DNA from: Lantana camara
Lineage: Eukaryota > Streptophyta > Magnoliopsida > Lamiales > Verbenaceae
Direction: 5' to 3'
Assembly: GCA_037501455.1 (NCBI GenBank)
Contig: CM074861.1
Coordinates: 97,503,001-97,567,000 of the forward strand
DNA: 64,000 bases
Below are positions 1 to 10,505 of this stretch, piece after piece (position 1 is the first letter of the stretch; each line of letters starts with the position of its first letter). The translations under genes and the position numbers were made by a program. The notes under the pieces were generated by a model. It made no database searches, had not been told where the DNA came from, and worked only from the letters and a program-made list of their open reading frames with translations.

Positions 1-1351
1 TTACCCTGACCAAGAAATGCACAACGATCCCGCATAAAAACCCGAGCGCAGCACTTGACCCGACCAACGAGACCGCACTACAAATAAGCATCACGAAACT
101 CTCCTCCTTCGATCCCATATCCCTACAACACATAGCTAACTCAATACCAGCAAACAACAGCAAAACCCCCAATACCCCAACAGGAAACTGATCCAAAACC
201 CTCACCAAAGAACCACCTAGAACCAACCCCAAAACCAACTTAGCCACACCAAGCAAAGCCACGCAACCCCCGGTCCTGCCCCCGAACTTGTACTGCCCGG
301 CTAAACCCCCCGCCCCATGGCAGCACGGCATTGCTCCGAACCAGCACCCAATGAGGTTCATAAGTCCAACAGTGATGGAAACGGACGTGGCCGAAACATC
401 CTTATCGGGGAAAAGATCTGTTGAGAGCTTACAAACGGCTATAACAGAGTTCAGGATTGATAAGGGCAGCTGTGGGATTGTTCCCTTGATGAATCCTTCT
501 TTCCATGCATGTTTAGAGATTTTGATGGTTTCGATGGACTCCGGCCCAAATCGGAAACCTTTGACAGCATTAGGCCCTCTTATGATGGCCAGAACCAATC
601 CCACCAAAAAGACTATGAAAGCAGAGGGAAGTGACCAAATCACTTTCTTGATTTTCCTCCATTTCTGAGCCCTTGTCTCTGAATCATCAATCTCACAGTT
701 GGCATCGTTTTCGGCTTCCTCTTCGCCAGACCCGTTTACGATTATGATGAAACAGGCACAAATGAGGGCTAAGATCAACCCATCCAACCCGAGCCATGGC
801 CTTTCCCCTAAAGATTTCGACTTTGAGAAATTCTGAACCTTTCTGATGTACTTAACAGCCGTCATTGCGAAATTCAAGCCCTGAGCGAGCTGAATGCCTC
901 TAACAACAGATATTGGGATAATCTTATACACAATCTGCATCAAGCCCGTGATTCCCAACAAGAACAGGATTCCGGCGGTGCAGATTCCGGCAGCCATGAC
1001 TTCCGGAATGCCGAATTCGGGATTGGAAATCGCCACCGCGGCGATCGATTTCATGGGCTGGACAGGCATCGGCACGCCGTAGATCGCACCGGTCACGAAA
1101 TTGTAAAAACCCGTGAAAATCAACGTTGTCCCGAGATCAAGATTCTTGGCCAAGGTTAGGGCCAAGATTATGGGGATGTATGTACCTAAATCGCCCATGG
1201 CGCCGTTGAGCTCCGCCCATTTGGACTTAAAGACGAGATTCTGCTTCAGCTTCCGCGCCACCTGAAACGGCGTCGTAATGGAGCTCCGGCCACCCATTTC
1301 CGGCGGACTTCGGCCCATTTCTTGATCTGGGTTCGGGGGTTGTGACTCCAT
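1..1351 (-). CDS. MOT1: MOT1-type molybdate transporter (partial, C-terminus off the window)
   Basis: High-affinity molybdate transporter of the plant MOT1 (SULTR5-like) family, a multi-pass membrane protein that moves molybdate for molybdenum-cofactor synthesis. Reading minus from the ATG at 1351, the frame is open for 450 codons to the window edge with no stop and no intron; known MOT1 proteins are about 450-460 residues, so only a few residues are missing. Visible family motifs are ELNGAMGDLGTYIPI near residues 50-65, PMPVQPMKSIAAVAI near 94-108, and GAGGLAGQYKFGGRTGG near 343-359, with repeated hydrophobic membrane segments between. The N-terminus (MESQPPNPDQEM) is hydrophilic. The start is the first ATG after a TATA box about 80 bp upstream. 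Family assignment is from recalled family sequence. Subcellular location cannot be read from the sequence. It is the only recognisable host gene in the window. Confidence 0.93.
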   Translation of the reverse strand, partial: MESQPPNPDQEMGRSPPEMGGRSSITTPFQVARKLKQNLVFKSKWAELNGAMGDLGTYIPIILALTLAKNLDLGTTLIFTGFYNFVTGAIYGVPMPVQPMKSIAAVAISNPEFGIPEVMAAGICTAGILFLLGITGLMQIVYKIIPISVVRGIQLAQGLNFAMTAVKYIRKVQNFSKSKSLGERPWLGLDGLILALICACFIIIVNGSGEEEAENDANCEIDDSETRAQKWRKIKKVIWSLPSAFIVFLVGLVLAIIRGPNAVKGFRFGPESIETIKISKHAWKEGFIKGTIPQLPLSILNSVIAVCKLSTDLFPDKDVSATSVSITVGLMNLIGCWFGAMPCCHGAGGLAGQYKFGGRTGGCVALLGVAKLVLGLVLGGSLVRVLDQFPVGVLGVLLLFAGIELAMCCRDMGSKEESFVMLICSAVSLVGSSAALGFLCGIVVHFLVRV

Positions 1352-1421
1352 TGATGAGATAGTGAAGAAAAACAACTATGTGGGAAACGGGGAAAGAGAT
1401 TGGTACATTTGCAGGAGATTT

Positions 1422-1439
1422 CACGTGTGTATATATATA
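1422..1439 (-). promoter_or_regulatory. MOT1 core promoter: TATA box with adjacent G-box core
   Basis: An alternating TATATATA tract (about 1430-1439) lies about 80 bp upstream of the MOT1 ATG, a normal plant spacing. A CACGTG palindrome, the core of G-box elements, sits at 1422-1427 between the TATA box and the ATG. Function is inferred from position only. Confidence 0.55.
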
Positions 1440-1459
1440 CTCACGAACACAACTTAGTC

Positions 1460-1705
1460 AACACAAGCGCTTCCGAGGACTGAGTTTTAAGGTCAGAAAA
1501 ATGGAAGCATAAAGCGTCCCTACAATGGTTGAGGAGCCGTTACGGAACGGGACGGTGTAATTGCCGCTCAATGTGGGTTAAAGCATCTGTCTTTCTTTCT
1601 TTTCTGCATGATGCATGTTCTTATTCCATTCTCAGTTTCTTTCACAGAACACGAATAAAACAGTCAAAGTTCTAATTTGTTTGGTTCGTTATTTTACAAA
1701 GATTT
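1460..1705. repeat. MOT1 upstream region, copy A of a duplicated segment
   Basis: This stretch directly upstream of MOT1 matches 49250-49500 in the same orientation. Shared blocks include GGAAGCATAAA, TTGCCGCTCAATGTGGG, TTCTTTCACA and AAGTTCTAATTTG, in the same order and spacing, with many substitutions and small indels. A second collinear block lies at 3645-3697 and matches 62222-62267. Copy A carries the MOT1 coding region; copy B does not. Confidence 0.75.
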
Positions 1706-2538
1706 CCTTTTGATTTGTTATCTAGGGTAGTTATTCTGTCATGATCGATAATTCTAATTTGAGTCTGACTCGATGTAATAAGAGAATGCGTGTTTTATGG
1801 TGAAAAATTCATGGAGAGTGACAAATATTATACTTACCATTATAATTGGTTGAATTTGATCGAGTCGAATTTAAATTACGATTTTTCATTATAAACTTAA
1901 TTCGAATTAACTGACTGATTTAATGAAAAACGAGTATTTTGTTATTATGCGTGATTTATGAAAGTCTATCGATAACTGCAAGAATTAGAATCAATTTTTG
2001 TCCATTTGGTATGGAATTCCGACTAATGGCCCTCATACGTCGTTGTGGGTTGGTAATTTGTTTTAACAATAAAAAATGTTGTAAATTTTTGGTCGGGTTT
2101 TTTCATTGATTTTGGCCAAATTTTTGTAGTGTAAGTGTGTAACACACTTGCCGAGTTGGAGGTGGTATTAGATTATTCTTGTTATATGAGCCTTTTATGT
2201 TGGTATTAAATTCTTCTTGATATATGGGCTTTTGATGTTGCGTGCAAATCAATAAAGTTCCAAAAGTCAACTACTCAACTTGTTGAGAACCTTTTTTTAT
2301 TATCAGTTTTATATTTTATTTTATTGGGTTCTAATAGAATTATGAGTAATATTCTTTCCAATAAATTTTTTTAATAAATAAGTTTTAAAATTTTAATCTC
2401 TTTAAAAAATTTGGTAAAATATGTTTTTTTAACCTTTTAAGTTATTAAGGGTGGCTTTATGTTTTGGTTATATTTCATATCAATATCTATTTGCTCCAAT
2501 GTTAGATATGTGAAGTATCGATACGGACTTGATATAGT
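1706..2538. other. AT-rich intergenic DNA, no gene seen
   Basis: No open frame of useful length and no recognisable repeat ends. This is the part of the MOT1 upstream region with no counterpart in copy B. Confidence 0.6.
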
Positions 2539-2546
2539 ATGGAAAT

Positions 2547-3385
2547 CACTGGCGGAGCCATATTGACATGAGGGGTGCAATTGACCCCCCTCAACTTCCT
2601 TTTTTTTTTTTATATTATTATATATATATATAAATATATAGATATATGTATATGATTTTATGGGATTTTTCGTTATTGACCCCCCTCATCAAAGTTAAAA
2701 TTAATACTAGTTAGGGTCAATATAGTAAATTGTTAATAATTGAGACCACACAAATAATATATGAGTTATATGTACTCAACTCCCTTGTGTTATTCGAAAT
2801 GGGCATAAAAAACCTCATGTTATACAAAATCTCATAGAAAACCTTGTATTTTTCTTCATTTTGTACAGAAAACCTTATGACTGGATACTCGGGTTCAGCG
2901 AATTTTCTTTACAAAAATGTTGTTTTTGTACTTATATATGCATGATCTCTTAATTTTTATAATTTCAATTTTGCCTCAATATTCACAAAAATTTTCAAAT
3001 AGATCCTAAAATAATTTATTTTTATATGTAGCTTTTTACCCATTAATTTCTCTTTAATGTATGTTTTCTACCCACTTTTAATTTATGTCTTTCCTTTCAT
3101 GTTTTACTTCCCGTTAAAAATTTTTGTGGTATTTATATTCTTCATTTATTTCTTGTATACACCGCTTCCAATATTTTCTTTAATATTTTATTATATTTCT
3201 TTGCAATTTTCTATTTGCAAATATTTTTTTTTCTAATTTTTGCTTTTATTTTCGTGAATAAGGGCAACACGTATGACTCAAACAACGTGTGAGGATTTTT
3301 TATATTTATTTTTATAAAACACAGTATTTTTTATGCTAATTCTTGAAACATAGGGTTTATCTTACATTTTTGGTATTTGACAAGG

Positions 3386-3428
<43 letters not shown>

Positions 3429-3476
3429 GAAAAGCCTAATATGACCCCCTGAATCAAATTTCTGGCTCCGCCACTG
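2547..3476. mobile_element. non-autonomous hAT element, 930 bp, 8-bp TSD
   Basis: The element starts CACTGGCGGAGCCA and ends with TGGCTCCGCCACTG, a 14-bp terminal inverted repeat with one mismatch. It is flanked on both sides by the 8-bp direct repeat ATGGAAAT (2539-2546 and 3477-3484). An 8-bp target duplication and CA(G/C)TGGCGGAGCC ends are typical of plant hAT elements. The inside is AT-rich with no transposase, and holds a long (TA)n tract. It lies about 1.2 kb upstream of the MOT1 start. Confidence 0.9.
3386..3425. repeat. (TA)n microsatellite inside the hAT element
   Basis: About 20 uninterrupted TA units. Confidence 0.95.
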
Positions 3477-3644
3477 ATGGAAATGATATAATATGAATAT
3501 AATATATATATTTATATTGAAAAAATTTATCACGTAATACGTATTGAATGATAAGTTAAAATTTTGTGAAATATCTGTGTGTAACGTGTACTCAAACTCT
3601 AACTCATCATGGATGAAAATTAAGAAGTATTTTTAAATTTTAAT

Positions 3645-3697
3645 ATGGCTTGTCCATTCTTTAAATAAATTAACACGATGTGTACATTTAATTATCT
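3645..3697. repeat. MOT1 upstream region, second collinear block of copy A
   Basis: Shares CCATTCTTTAAATAAATTA and GTGTACATTTAATTA with 62222-62267, just outside the right end of the Mutator-like element that splits copy B. Together with 1460-1705 this shows one segment duplicated and then interrupted by different transposons in each copy. Confidence 0.6.
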
Positions 3698-3713
3698 AAA
3701 CCATTATATTATA

Positions 3714-4000
3714 GGGGGTATGTTTGAAAACTCCCCATGGGTTTGAAAACTTCCTTTTAACTCCCCATTTTCAAATACATCATTTGGGGTTTTAGATACG
3801 CGATTCTGGTATTTAGATACGCGATTTTGGGATTTAGATACGGGATTCTGGGATTTAGATACGTGATTTTTTCCTTGTATTTCAAATACATCATTTGGGG
3901 TTTTAGATACGCGATTCTTGAGTTTTAATACATCATTTTTTAAAATGGGGAGCTAAAAGGAATTGGACTTATCATTTGGGGAGTTTTCGGGAATTTTCCG
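3714..4000. mobile_element. MITE with about 50-bp imperfect TIRs and 9-bp TSD (Mutator-like candidate)
   Basis: The left arm (GAAAACTCCCCAT ... CTTTTAACTCCCCATTTT) is repeated inverted at the right arm (AAAATGGGGAGCTAAAAGG ... TGGGGAGTTTTC). TATATTATA flanks both sides (3705-3713 and 4001-4009); 9 bp fits Mutator-like elements, but the repeat is pure A/T, so chance is not excluded. The inside has about five copies of a short unit TTTAGATACG(C/G)GATT. No coding capacity. Confidence 0.65.
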
Positions 4001-4009
4001 TATATTATA

Positions 4010-5136
4010 ATATTCATTAATATAGGGAAATTGAATGTCAACCCTCGAGAAGACGATAGCATTGATCTTCTTCATATGTTGGGAAATGGGAATTGGATTT
4101 AGATGTGTTGTCCTCTCTCTCTCTCTCTTTATAAAATAGAAAAATCAAATTCGATAAAAGATTAAATCTAATTAACAATAATTTTTTTTTGTTGAAAAGT
4201 AATGTAATATTTGCCAAAAAAAACTATTATCTAATTAATTATTTATTAATTTACTTATATTCATTTAATATTTGTTAATTTAAAATTATTTATTATAGAT
4301 TACAATTTTTTTGAGATAAATAGTGAAAGACATACCATCAAATGTCATTATAGGTATTTTGAATTTAATTTTAATTATTTTTATCAGTATTTTTTATTTC
4401 TAAAATAAATAATTTAATAAATATTACGAATAGTGGGATTCGAATTTTTAACAGTTTGAATATGTTAATTTCATAATTGATTTGTTTATTTTGAATAGCA
4501 AATACTAGTATACAACCCGCGCGATGCACGAAAATTATTATAGTATTATTCGTTCATTAATTTTTTAAATAGAAAAATGTGATCAATAGAAAAAATATTT
4601 TTAAATATTATTTTTCACTTCATCAAGATATACGAGGGGAAAAAACATTTACATGTTTTATCTAAAAATTAAGTTCCAAAATAAAGAGATTCAAGAAGCT
4701 CTAAAATAAGTTCCAAAAAAATTGCATCACTTCATTTTATTTGAATGCTATATGTATAGATGCATTCAAAAAGATAAAAACTATAAAATAAAAAAAAATG
4801 ATGTAAAAAATTTTGATCGATAAATTAACTCTTAAAATGTAATGGAAAAAATAAAATGAAACAGCCGAGAAGAACCTAAAAAAAATTATAATGTAATGAC
4901 AAATATATAAAAAGAATAACATATGTATTTAAAAATAAAAAATCTATTGAACAATACATAAGAAAAGTAAAATAAAACTCATAAAATTATAAAATAATGG
5001 CTTTTCAAAATCATAAAAAAAATTCAACATAACATACAAAAAAAAAAGTAAAAAAACAATTAAACATTAAAAAAAGATAAATAAATGCACATGAATTAAA
5101 AAATAAAATTCCAACCTCCAAAACTTTCAATTTGTT
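4010..5136. other. AT-rich intergenic DNA with a Helitron-type 3' end
   Basis: Very AT-rich, no gene. On the minus strand, a short hairpin (CGTGC-ATC-GCGCG) followed about ten bases later by CTAG at 4505-4508 and then T has the form of a Helitron 3' terminus. A matching 5' end was not found, perhaps because element 1 inserted to the right. Confidence 0.45.
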
Positions 5137-5141
5137 AATAT

Positions 5142-5996
5142 TGATGGTACTGAAACTTGCAAAGGACTTAAATACCAATCACTTTAGAATTTGTTGGTAG
5201 AAGGGAGACCATCACAGGCGTTGAGCCTCAGGAACTGGGTTTCCGATGAACGTGGGTTCTTCCAGCTAGGATAACACCAGGAGTGCGAGTGCGATGAAGA
5301 CGCAGCTGAGGTGAGTGCAACTCAGAGCTTGGGAAGAAGAGAAATGGAGGAAACTGTGCCCAGTTTTAGAGTGCAGTGTATTATCAAGAAGATGACTTGG
5401 GGGAGAATGCAAGTGTTTTCCCTTATTTATATGTTAGGGGTGAGGGTAGATTAGGTAATTTGACCGTGTGGTCCCAAACCTGTGTTGCCCTAACACGTGG
5501 CTGCCTGTGGTGATATGAGAGTGATGGCTCTGAAAAGTAGGCGGCGTGTCAGGTACGCGGTGCGTGCTGCTGTGTGTTAGAGGTTGTTGGCGAGGGTCGC
5601 GTGTGAGGAAGGCCTGAGGTCCCCATTGTGGAGGTTCGAGTCTCCAGCAGTGGGGAAGGATCATACACGAGCGCTGGTGACGCTCGAAAGGTGTACGGCT
5701 GGGCCCTCCACGGCAGACGATCCTTGAGCGCCAAGATCCCGAGCATCATGATTGGGGCCCTCTTATGGGTGCTCCCTGTGAAGGGTGGTCATGAGGGTCC
5801 CTGTCCACCGAGCATTAGGCGAGTCGGTTTGAACCCGTTACCTGGATGGTTGGCCGAGGCTCACGGGCCTGTTCTAGCAAGCGATGGAGTAGGCTGGGGT
5901 GACCCGCGAACCATCCAATGCGAGCGTCCAGTTCCTCAAATGCCAGATGTCAACACGTGGACGGTTCTGATTCGAACACAGTTTTATGCCTCATCA
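5142..5996 (-). repeat. element 1 3' LTR (left)
   Basis: Its minus-strand TATA motif (plus TATTTATA, 5424-5431) is intact, unlike the one in the right LTR. Confidence 0.95.
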
Positions 5997-6008
5997 TTTT
6001 GCCCCCCA
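5997..6008 (-). other. element 1 polypurine tract
   Basis: Minus strand reads TGGGGGGCAAAA directly against the start of the 3' LTR. Element 2 has the same GGGGGGCAAAA at 33328-33338. Confidence 0.85.
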
Positions 6009-6297
6009 AATTCTGTAGTATCGCTCGAGCGTACTGTAGAATTTAAAAAGAAGGGAGCCTTGAATTTTGAATTATCCGAGGGTCAAGCCTCAGCAAGGGA
6101 GGTGACCGCTTGGCTTCCGCAATGGGTACAGTCTGACATTGCATTAAATGGTGTCATGTCCGCATTTAATGCTGAGTGGGAACGTGGGCGCGTATACCCT
6201 GGGAGACGTGAGGCGGTTACCAAAAGTGGGGGTCTCCCAAGGCGGGAAATGATTTCGTTTTCAAATCCCCAACCCTAATTAATGTAAATTTCTCCCT

Positions 6298-6305
6298 TAT
6301 AAATA
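6298..6305 (+). promoter_or_regulatory. TATA box of the antisense gene, element 1
   Basis: TATAAATA lies 285 bp before the ATG at 6583. The same octamer lies 247 bp before the equivalent ATG in element 2. A possible 5'-UTR intron (AG|GTAAAA at 6422/6423 to GCAG at 6580) lies between. Confidence 0.6.
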
Positions 6306-6582
6306 GGGTTCCGGAAGGCCCTTTTGCCCTTTTCACGCATTCAACTTTCTTCAAGCAAATCAAGCAACAAGGATTCTCTACCATTTTCTGCGATTTTCAG
6401 CAAGCTCTTCTTCAATCTCTAGGTAAAAATTCGGCGAGTTCTTACTTCTGTTACTAACTTTTAGATTTAGGTTGAGAGAGTGAAACTCTTGAGTGAAGAA
6501 ATCCCCTTCGGTTGTGGAATTTTGAGACTTCCTTCTCCATTTTCTACAATAAGCTGTGTCTTCAAAGAATCATAGAGCAGGT

Positions 6583-9453
6583 ATGGCTAGACTCCCCGTA
6601 GACGATTATGTGAGGGAGATTGATGAGATGTCAGTGGGAAGCTCTTCCCCTCATGGTAATGTACCTACAGCTGTTCCCATGGCTAGAGCGTCCCCAGGTG
6701 AGGGGATCCCTATGGCGATTCCAGTGGTCGAGGCTCCGGTTGATGCCAGGGATGAAGAGGTTGACGCCGCCGTTCAAGGGATGAACGAGCGTGCTCCTGG
6801 AGGGGTAAATGACCTTTTTGAAGAGATGAACAACGTGATGGAAATGCAGAGGCAAGGAGAGAGAGTATTCCCTGTTCTTAACAGCGCTGTGAGACCTCAA
6901 GATCACAGGATCACAGTGGCTGTCATGGCCCCCGAGGGTGGTGCAGGGCCATCCGGGCGTCAATTTGAGGCTGAACCTTCCAGAAGGCGTCAAAGGAAGG
7001 GAAAGGAGCCTTCCACTCGAGTGAGGCAAGATAATCGTCATCAAATCGATAGATCTCCGGACGAGATTGAGAGCATTTTGACGCTCGACGATTTGGAGGA
7101 ACTGAGGGCCAAGGCATACTGGGATGAGGCGGTATTTCCCATGCGCATTCCTGAGGAGGGAGAGAGGGCAAACCGACCACCACCGGGGATGATGACGGTC
7201 TATTGGGATGCAGTCCTGGCTGGGGGTCTGAGGTTTCCCATTCCATCCACCGTCGCCACCATCTGCCATAACCTCAGGCTTTGTCCTTCCCAGATCTTGC
7301 CAAATGGCATCGCCTTAATTAACACCTTCGTTATACTGATGAGAGCCCTAGGCCGCGAGCCCTCAGTTACCAATTTCGACAGTTTGATACAAGTAGCCCG
7401 CTCAACACGCTCGTCTCCCACGGATGGATTTTATTACGCCCAAGCTAAATCAGGTTTTAAGTTGATAGATTCTCCATCCACCTCCTACGGTGAGCATTGG
7501 AAGGAGAAGTACTTTTTCGTTGGGGCTCCTGGGGGAATCTTCAGGGTTCACCGAGGGTGGTTTATACACGGTGAGGGGCCACTGATTAGGGAAAGGGCAA
7601 AGAACAAAGCTTTCGAGGATTGGGCGAAGGGGCTGGCTCTCGCCATGAAGAACGAGAAGAAATGGATCAAGGCTGAGGTCTTGATGAAAAATGAGGGAGT
7701 GTTATTCCGTTACGGCTTATCTTGCCCTCCAGATATGATACTCAACCCTCCAGCTGACATCATGGCCCTCGACGGTTAGATTCTAGGAACTAACTGCTCT
7801 AACCTTTAGAATAGTCTCCTAACTTGGTGTGATTGTTGTATTTTTGTATTTGCGATGCAAACAACCAACTTTTGACGCTCGTATCTTCTTACTTGCAGGT
7901 GTCCAAATACTATCGCAAGGTATGAATGCCGAGGCTCTTTCTCGCTTGCTGGGCGCTCAGGGACAGGGCGCTAACCCTCAACCCCCGCAACAACAGCAAA
8001 TTCGTCCTCCCAACGCTCCAAGGGGGAGGGGAACTAGGCGAGGAGCTGGTCGCGGCCATAATGGCGCTCGCGGGGGCGTGGAGAACGAAGCTCGTAGGGG
8101 CCCCATTGAGGATTTGACGGTTGATGGCGCCCGCGGGGCTACTCCTCCGCCGGTGGCCCCTGAGGGTCCAATATCACTGAGTTCGAGCGGCTCCTTCAAT
8201 CGCTCGGAGGAACTGGTTCGTATCCATGAAACCATCCGGGCCGACCGTCAAGGAAAGAGGAAGAGGCTGCCGGACTCCATCCCGATTTCAGGCAAGGGAA
8301 AAGAGGTGGTAGTGGGGCACCGGGGCGAGGGCAGCGACACTTCTTCATCAGAGGATGAGGATTTCTGGAAGATAGGCTGCAAAGGCGACTCTCGCTACAA
8401 GCGCCAGCGGACCGAGGGTCCCGTGCTTCTGAAGAAGAGCGCCTACTCCGTGAACCTCGTCTCAGACATCGTCGGAAAACTCCAATTTTCTGGCTATCAC
8501 GATAAGCTGAACGAGCATGACGCCGCTCGTGTTGCTGATGACGCTTGTCACGCCCTTCTAACGGTGAGTCCTCAATACTTTACGGGGAATTCCAACTTCC
8601 AGTATTCCACTTTTAACGCTGACCTTTGTTTCTGACTTTCCAGGAGGTGATCCCCAGGTTGAAGAATTTGCAGGGTCGAGCGCAGGCCTACTCCAATCAT
8701 AAGGCCAAATATAAGAAATTGCTGCGAATCTCCGATCCCGGCCAATTGCAAGAGGATTACGACAACGTCCACGCCCAACTGACTGTTGCCAACCTTGAGA
8801 AGGATCAGTTGAGGGAGATTCTGCAGAAGGCGGACGCAGCCTATCTTACCCTTGACGATCGCCATAGGAAGTTGAAGGTAGAACGCGACCAACTGCGGGT
8901 CTAGAACGGGGAGTTGGGCACATAGCTGGCAGAGAGCACTCGCCAAAACGAAGATACCAAGAAGGCGCTCGCTGATCTGCAAGGGAAGGTGGAAGGGCTG
9001 GCGGCGAAGGTCTCATGGGACGCCGTAATGAAGTTCGTGCGCTCCAAAGCTTTCATATTCGCAGCCAACATCCAGTGCTTTGACAATGCTCGGCGCTTCT
9101 TCCATAAAGCTATCGGGCAAATGGTGAAGCTTGGCTTGGCTCCTGACAGCGCTCGAACCGACGAGCGCTTGCGCATGGACCTGGATGAAAACTGCGAGCC
9201 TATGGTCCAAGACGAGGATCTCACCGAGAGTTTGGCGGAACCGGAGTACCAGGAGTTGGTGCAAACGCTCTAGCGGGAGTTCATAGCCACCAACACTCTA
9301 GGTCCCAGGCCCATCCAGCTAGAGGACGAGGGCACCGTCATGGATGCAGCGGATGTCGAGGAACCAGGCAAGGCTCAAACTTCAGACGCCAACGTGTTAG
9401 CCCCGGTTCCTCTTGCGACCGCCCCTCCAGAGCCTGGCTCTCAAGCTCAGTGA
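6583..9453 (+). pseudogene. antisense three-exon gene of element 1 (PF04195-type 'putative gypsy type transposon' protein plus coiled coil), three nonsense mutations
   Basis: Exons 6583-7774, 7899-8563 and 8644-9453; introns 7775-7898 (GTTAGA...TTGCAG) and 8564-8643 (GTGAGT...TTCCAG). The spliced lengths keep one frame (1192+665+810 = 889 codons with the TGA). The ATG at 6583 is chosen because MARLPVDDYVREIDEM aligns with the start of the element 2 protein. Exon 1 has the block PPPGMMTVYWDAV..GGLRFPIP..LCPSQILPNG, resembling the Pfam 'putative gypsy type transposon' domain. Exon 2 is low-complexity, with a basic KRKRLPDS and acidic SSSEDED. Exon 3 is coiled-coil-like. Exon 3 has in-frame TAG at 8902, 8923 and 9271, each readable as CAG to TAG. 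The product's function is unknown; such antisense ORFs are known in Tat elements such as Grande and Retand. Confidence 0.8.
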
Positions 9454-10505
9454 TAACCCCTTGGATATTGAGTCTCTTTCCTTGCTGGTTTAAATTCCTT
9501 GTCCTATTTATGAATAATTAATGTCTGTACTTAATCTGTCAACTGTTTTTCTGAACGTTTTGGATTCCTCTATGCTCCTTTCCATATATTTGAACTCTTC
9601 TTTTACTGCTTGAATGTTTGAGTACTCTCTATTTTACTTTTAAATGGTGAACGCTGTTGTTTCATTGCGCTCGCCGTTTTTATATTGGTCTCTCTTGTTT
9701 GAGCGTTTGCGATGGGCGTGTGTGTGCTCGAGGGCATTTTCTTTGAGGGTGCCCTGGCATTCATCACAATGCGCCACCAGTTTAAGGTTTGGCAGCGTCT
9801 AGCGATTTGAGGGGCGCAAGTACGGGCGCGAGGGTGTTTTCCATGGGTGTTCCCTGGCCGTATTCGTAATGAGGCTCAAATTTGAACTTAGGAAACCTCT
9901 GGGGATTTGCCTAAGTATTGGCCCAATAATGTGCATCCTCGTCTCGAACGCTCCATTGGGTTGTATATACTTTAGAAATCAACAGTAGGATTTGCTAAGT
10001 ACGGGATTAAAGCGAGCGTAACCGCGGGGTTAGCGTCATTTCGAGGGACCCCTGAGAGGATTGGTCTAGGATCCACTATTTTACGAGTGTGCTTTTATTC
10101 AATAAGTTGAGGGTCATCGGGGGTTTACGAGCACGAACTGGAGCGGCGAGCACCCAGTTGACGTAAATTAAGCATTTAGCATCCCGCCATTTGACACGCT
10201 CGTTCTTAGGACTTTATACACTTACGAATCGTCAAACTATTCCAGGTGGAGGATTCTCAACACCCAGATAGCGTTGCTTCGAAACGATTGGGGTATTACG
10301 TAGGCCGTTCGACGTGGAGGATGCTCGACACGGAGTAGGCCTTCTGTTGCCCGAATCATTAATTAATAGGAAAGCAAATAAATGACATAATCAAAGAATC
10401 AAATGCTTACTGTTATACTTGCAATTTCCAAAATGAATACAATATGCTTTCTGTCGAAAGAAAGTACCCCATACCGCAAACGGGCAATTACCAAAAAACT
10501 GACGT
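9454..10505. other. spacer between the 3' ends of the antisense gene and pol, element 1
   Basis: No open frame. It differs from the equivalent spacer of element 2 and lacks its hairpin array. It contains repeated short phrases such as CGAGGGTG/GAGGGTGCCCTGGC and GTGGAGGAT(T/G)CTC. Confidence 0.6.

Noticed and set aside
1227..1424. 65-codon open frame on minus overlapping the MOT1 start
   Set aside because: Out of frame with the clear MOT1 coding sequence; a shadow.
5628..6278. 216-codon plus-strand open frame across the left LTR of element 1
   Set aside because: Lies in LTR and leader, has no recognisable domain, and its copy in the other LTR ends differently at 19624.
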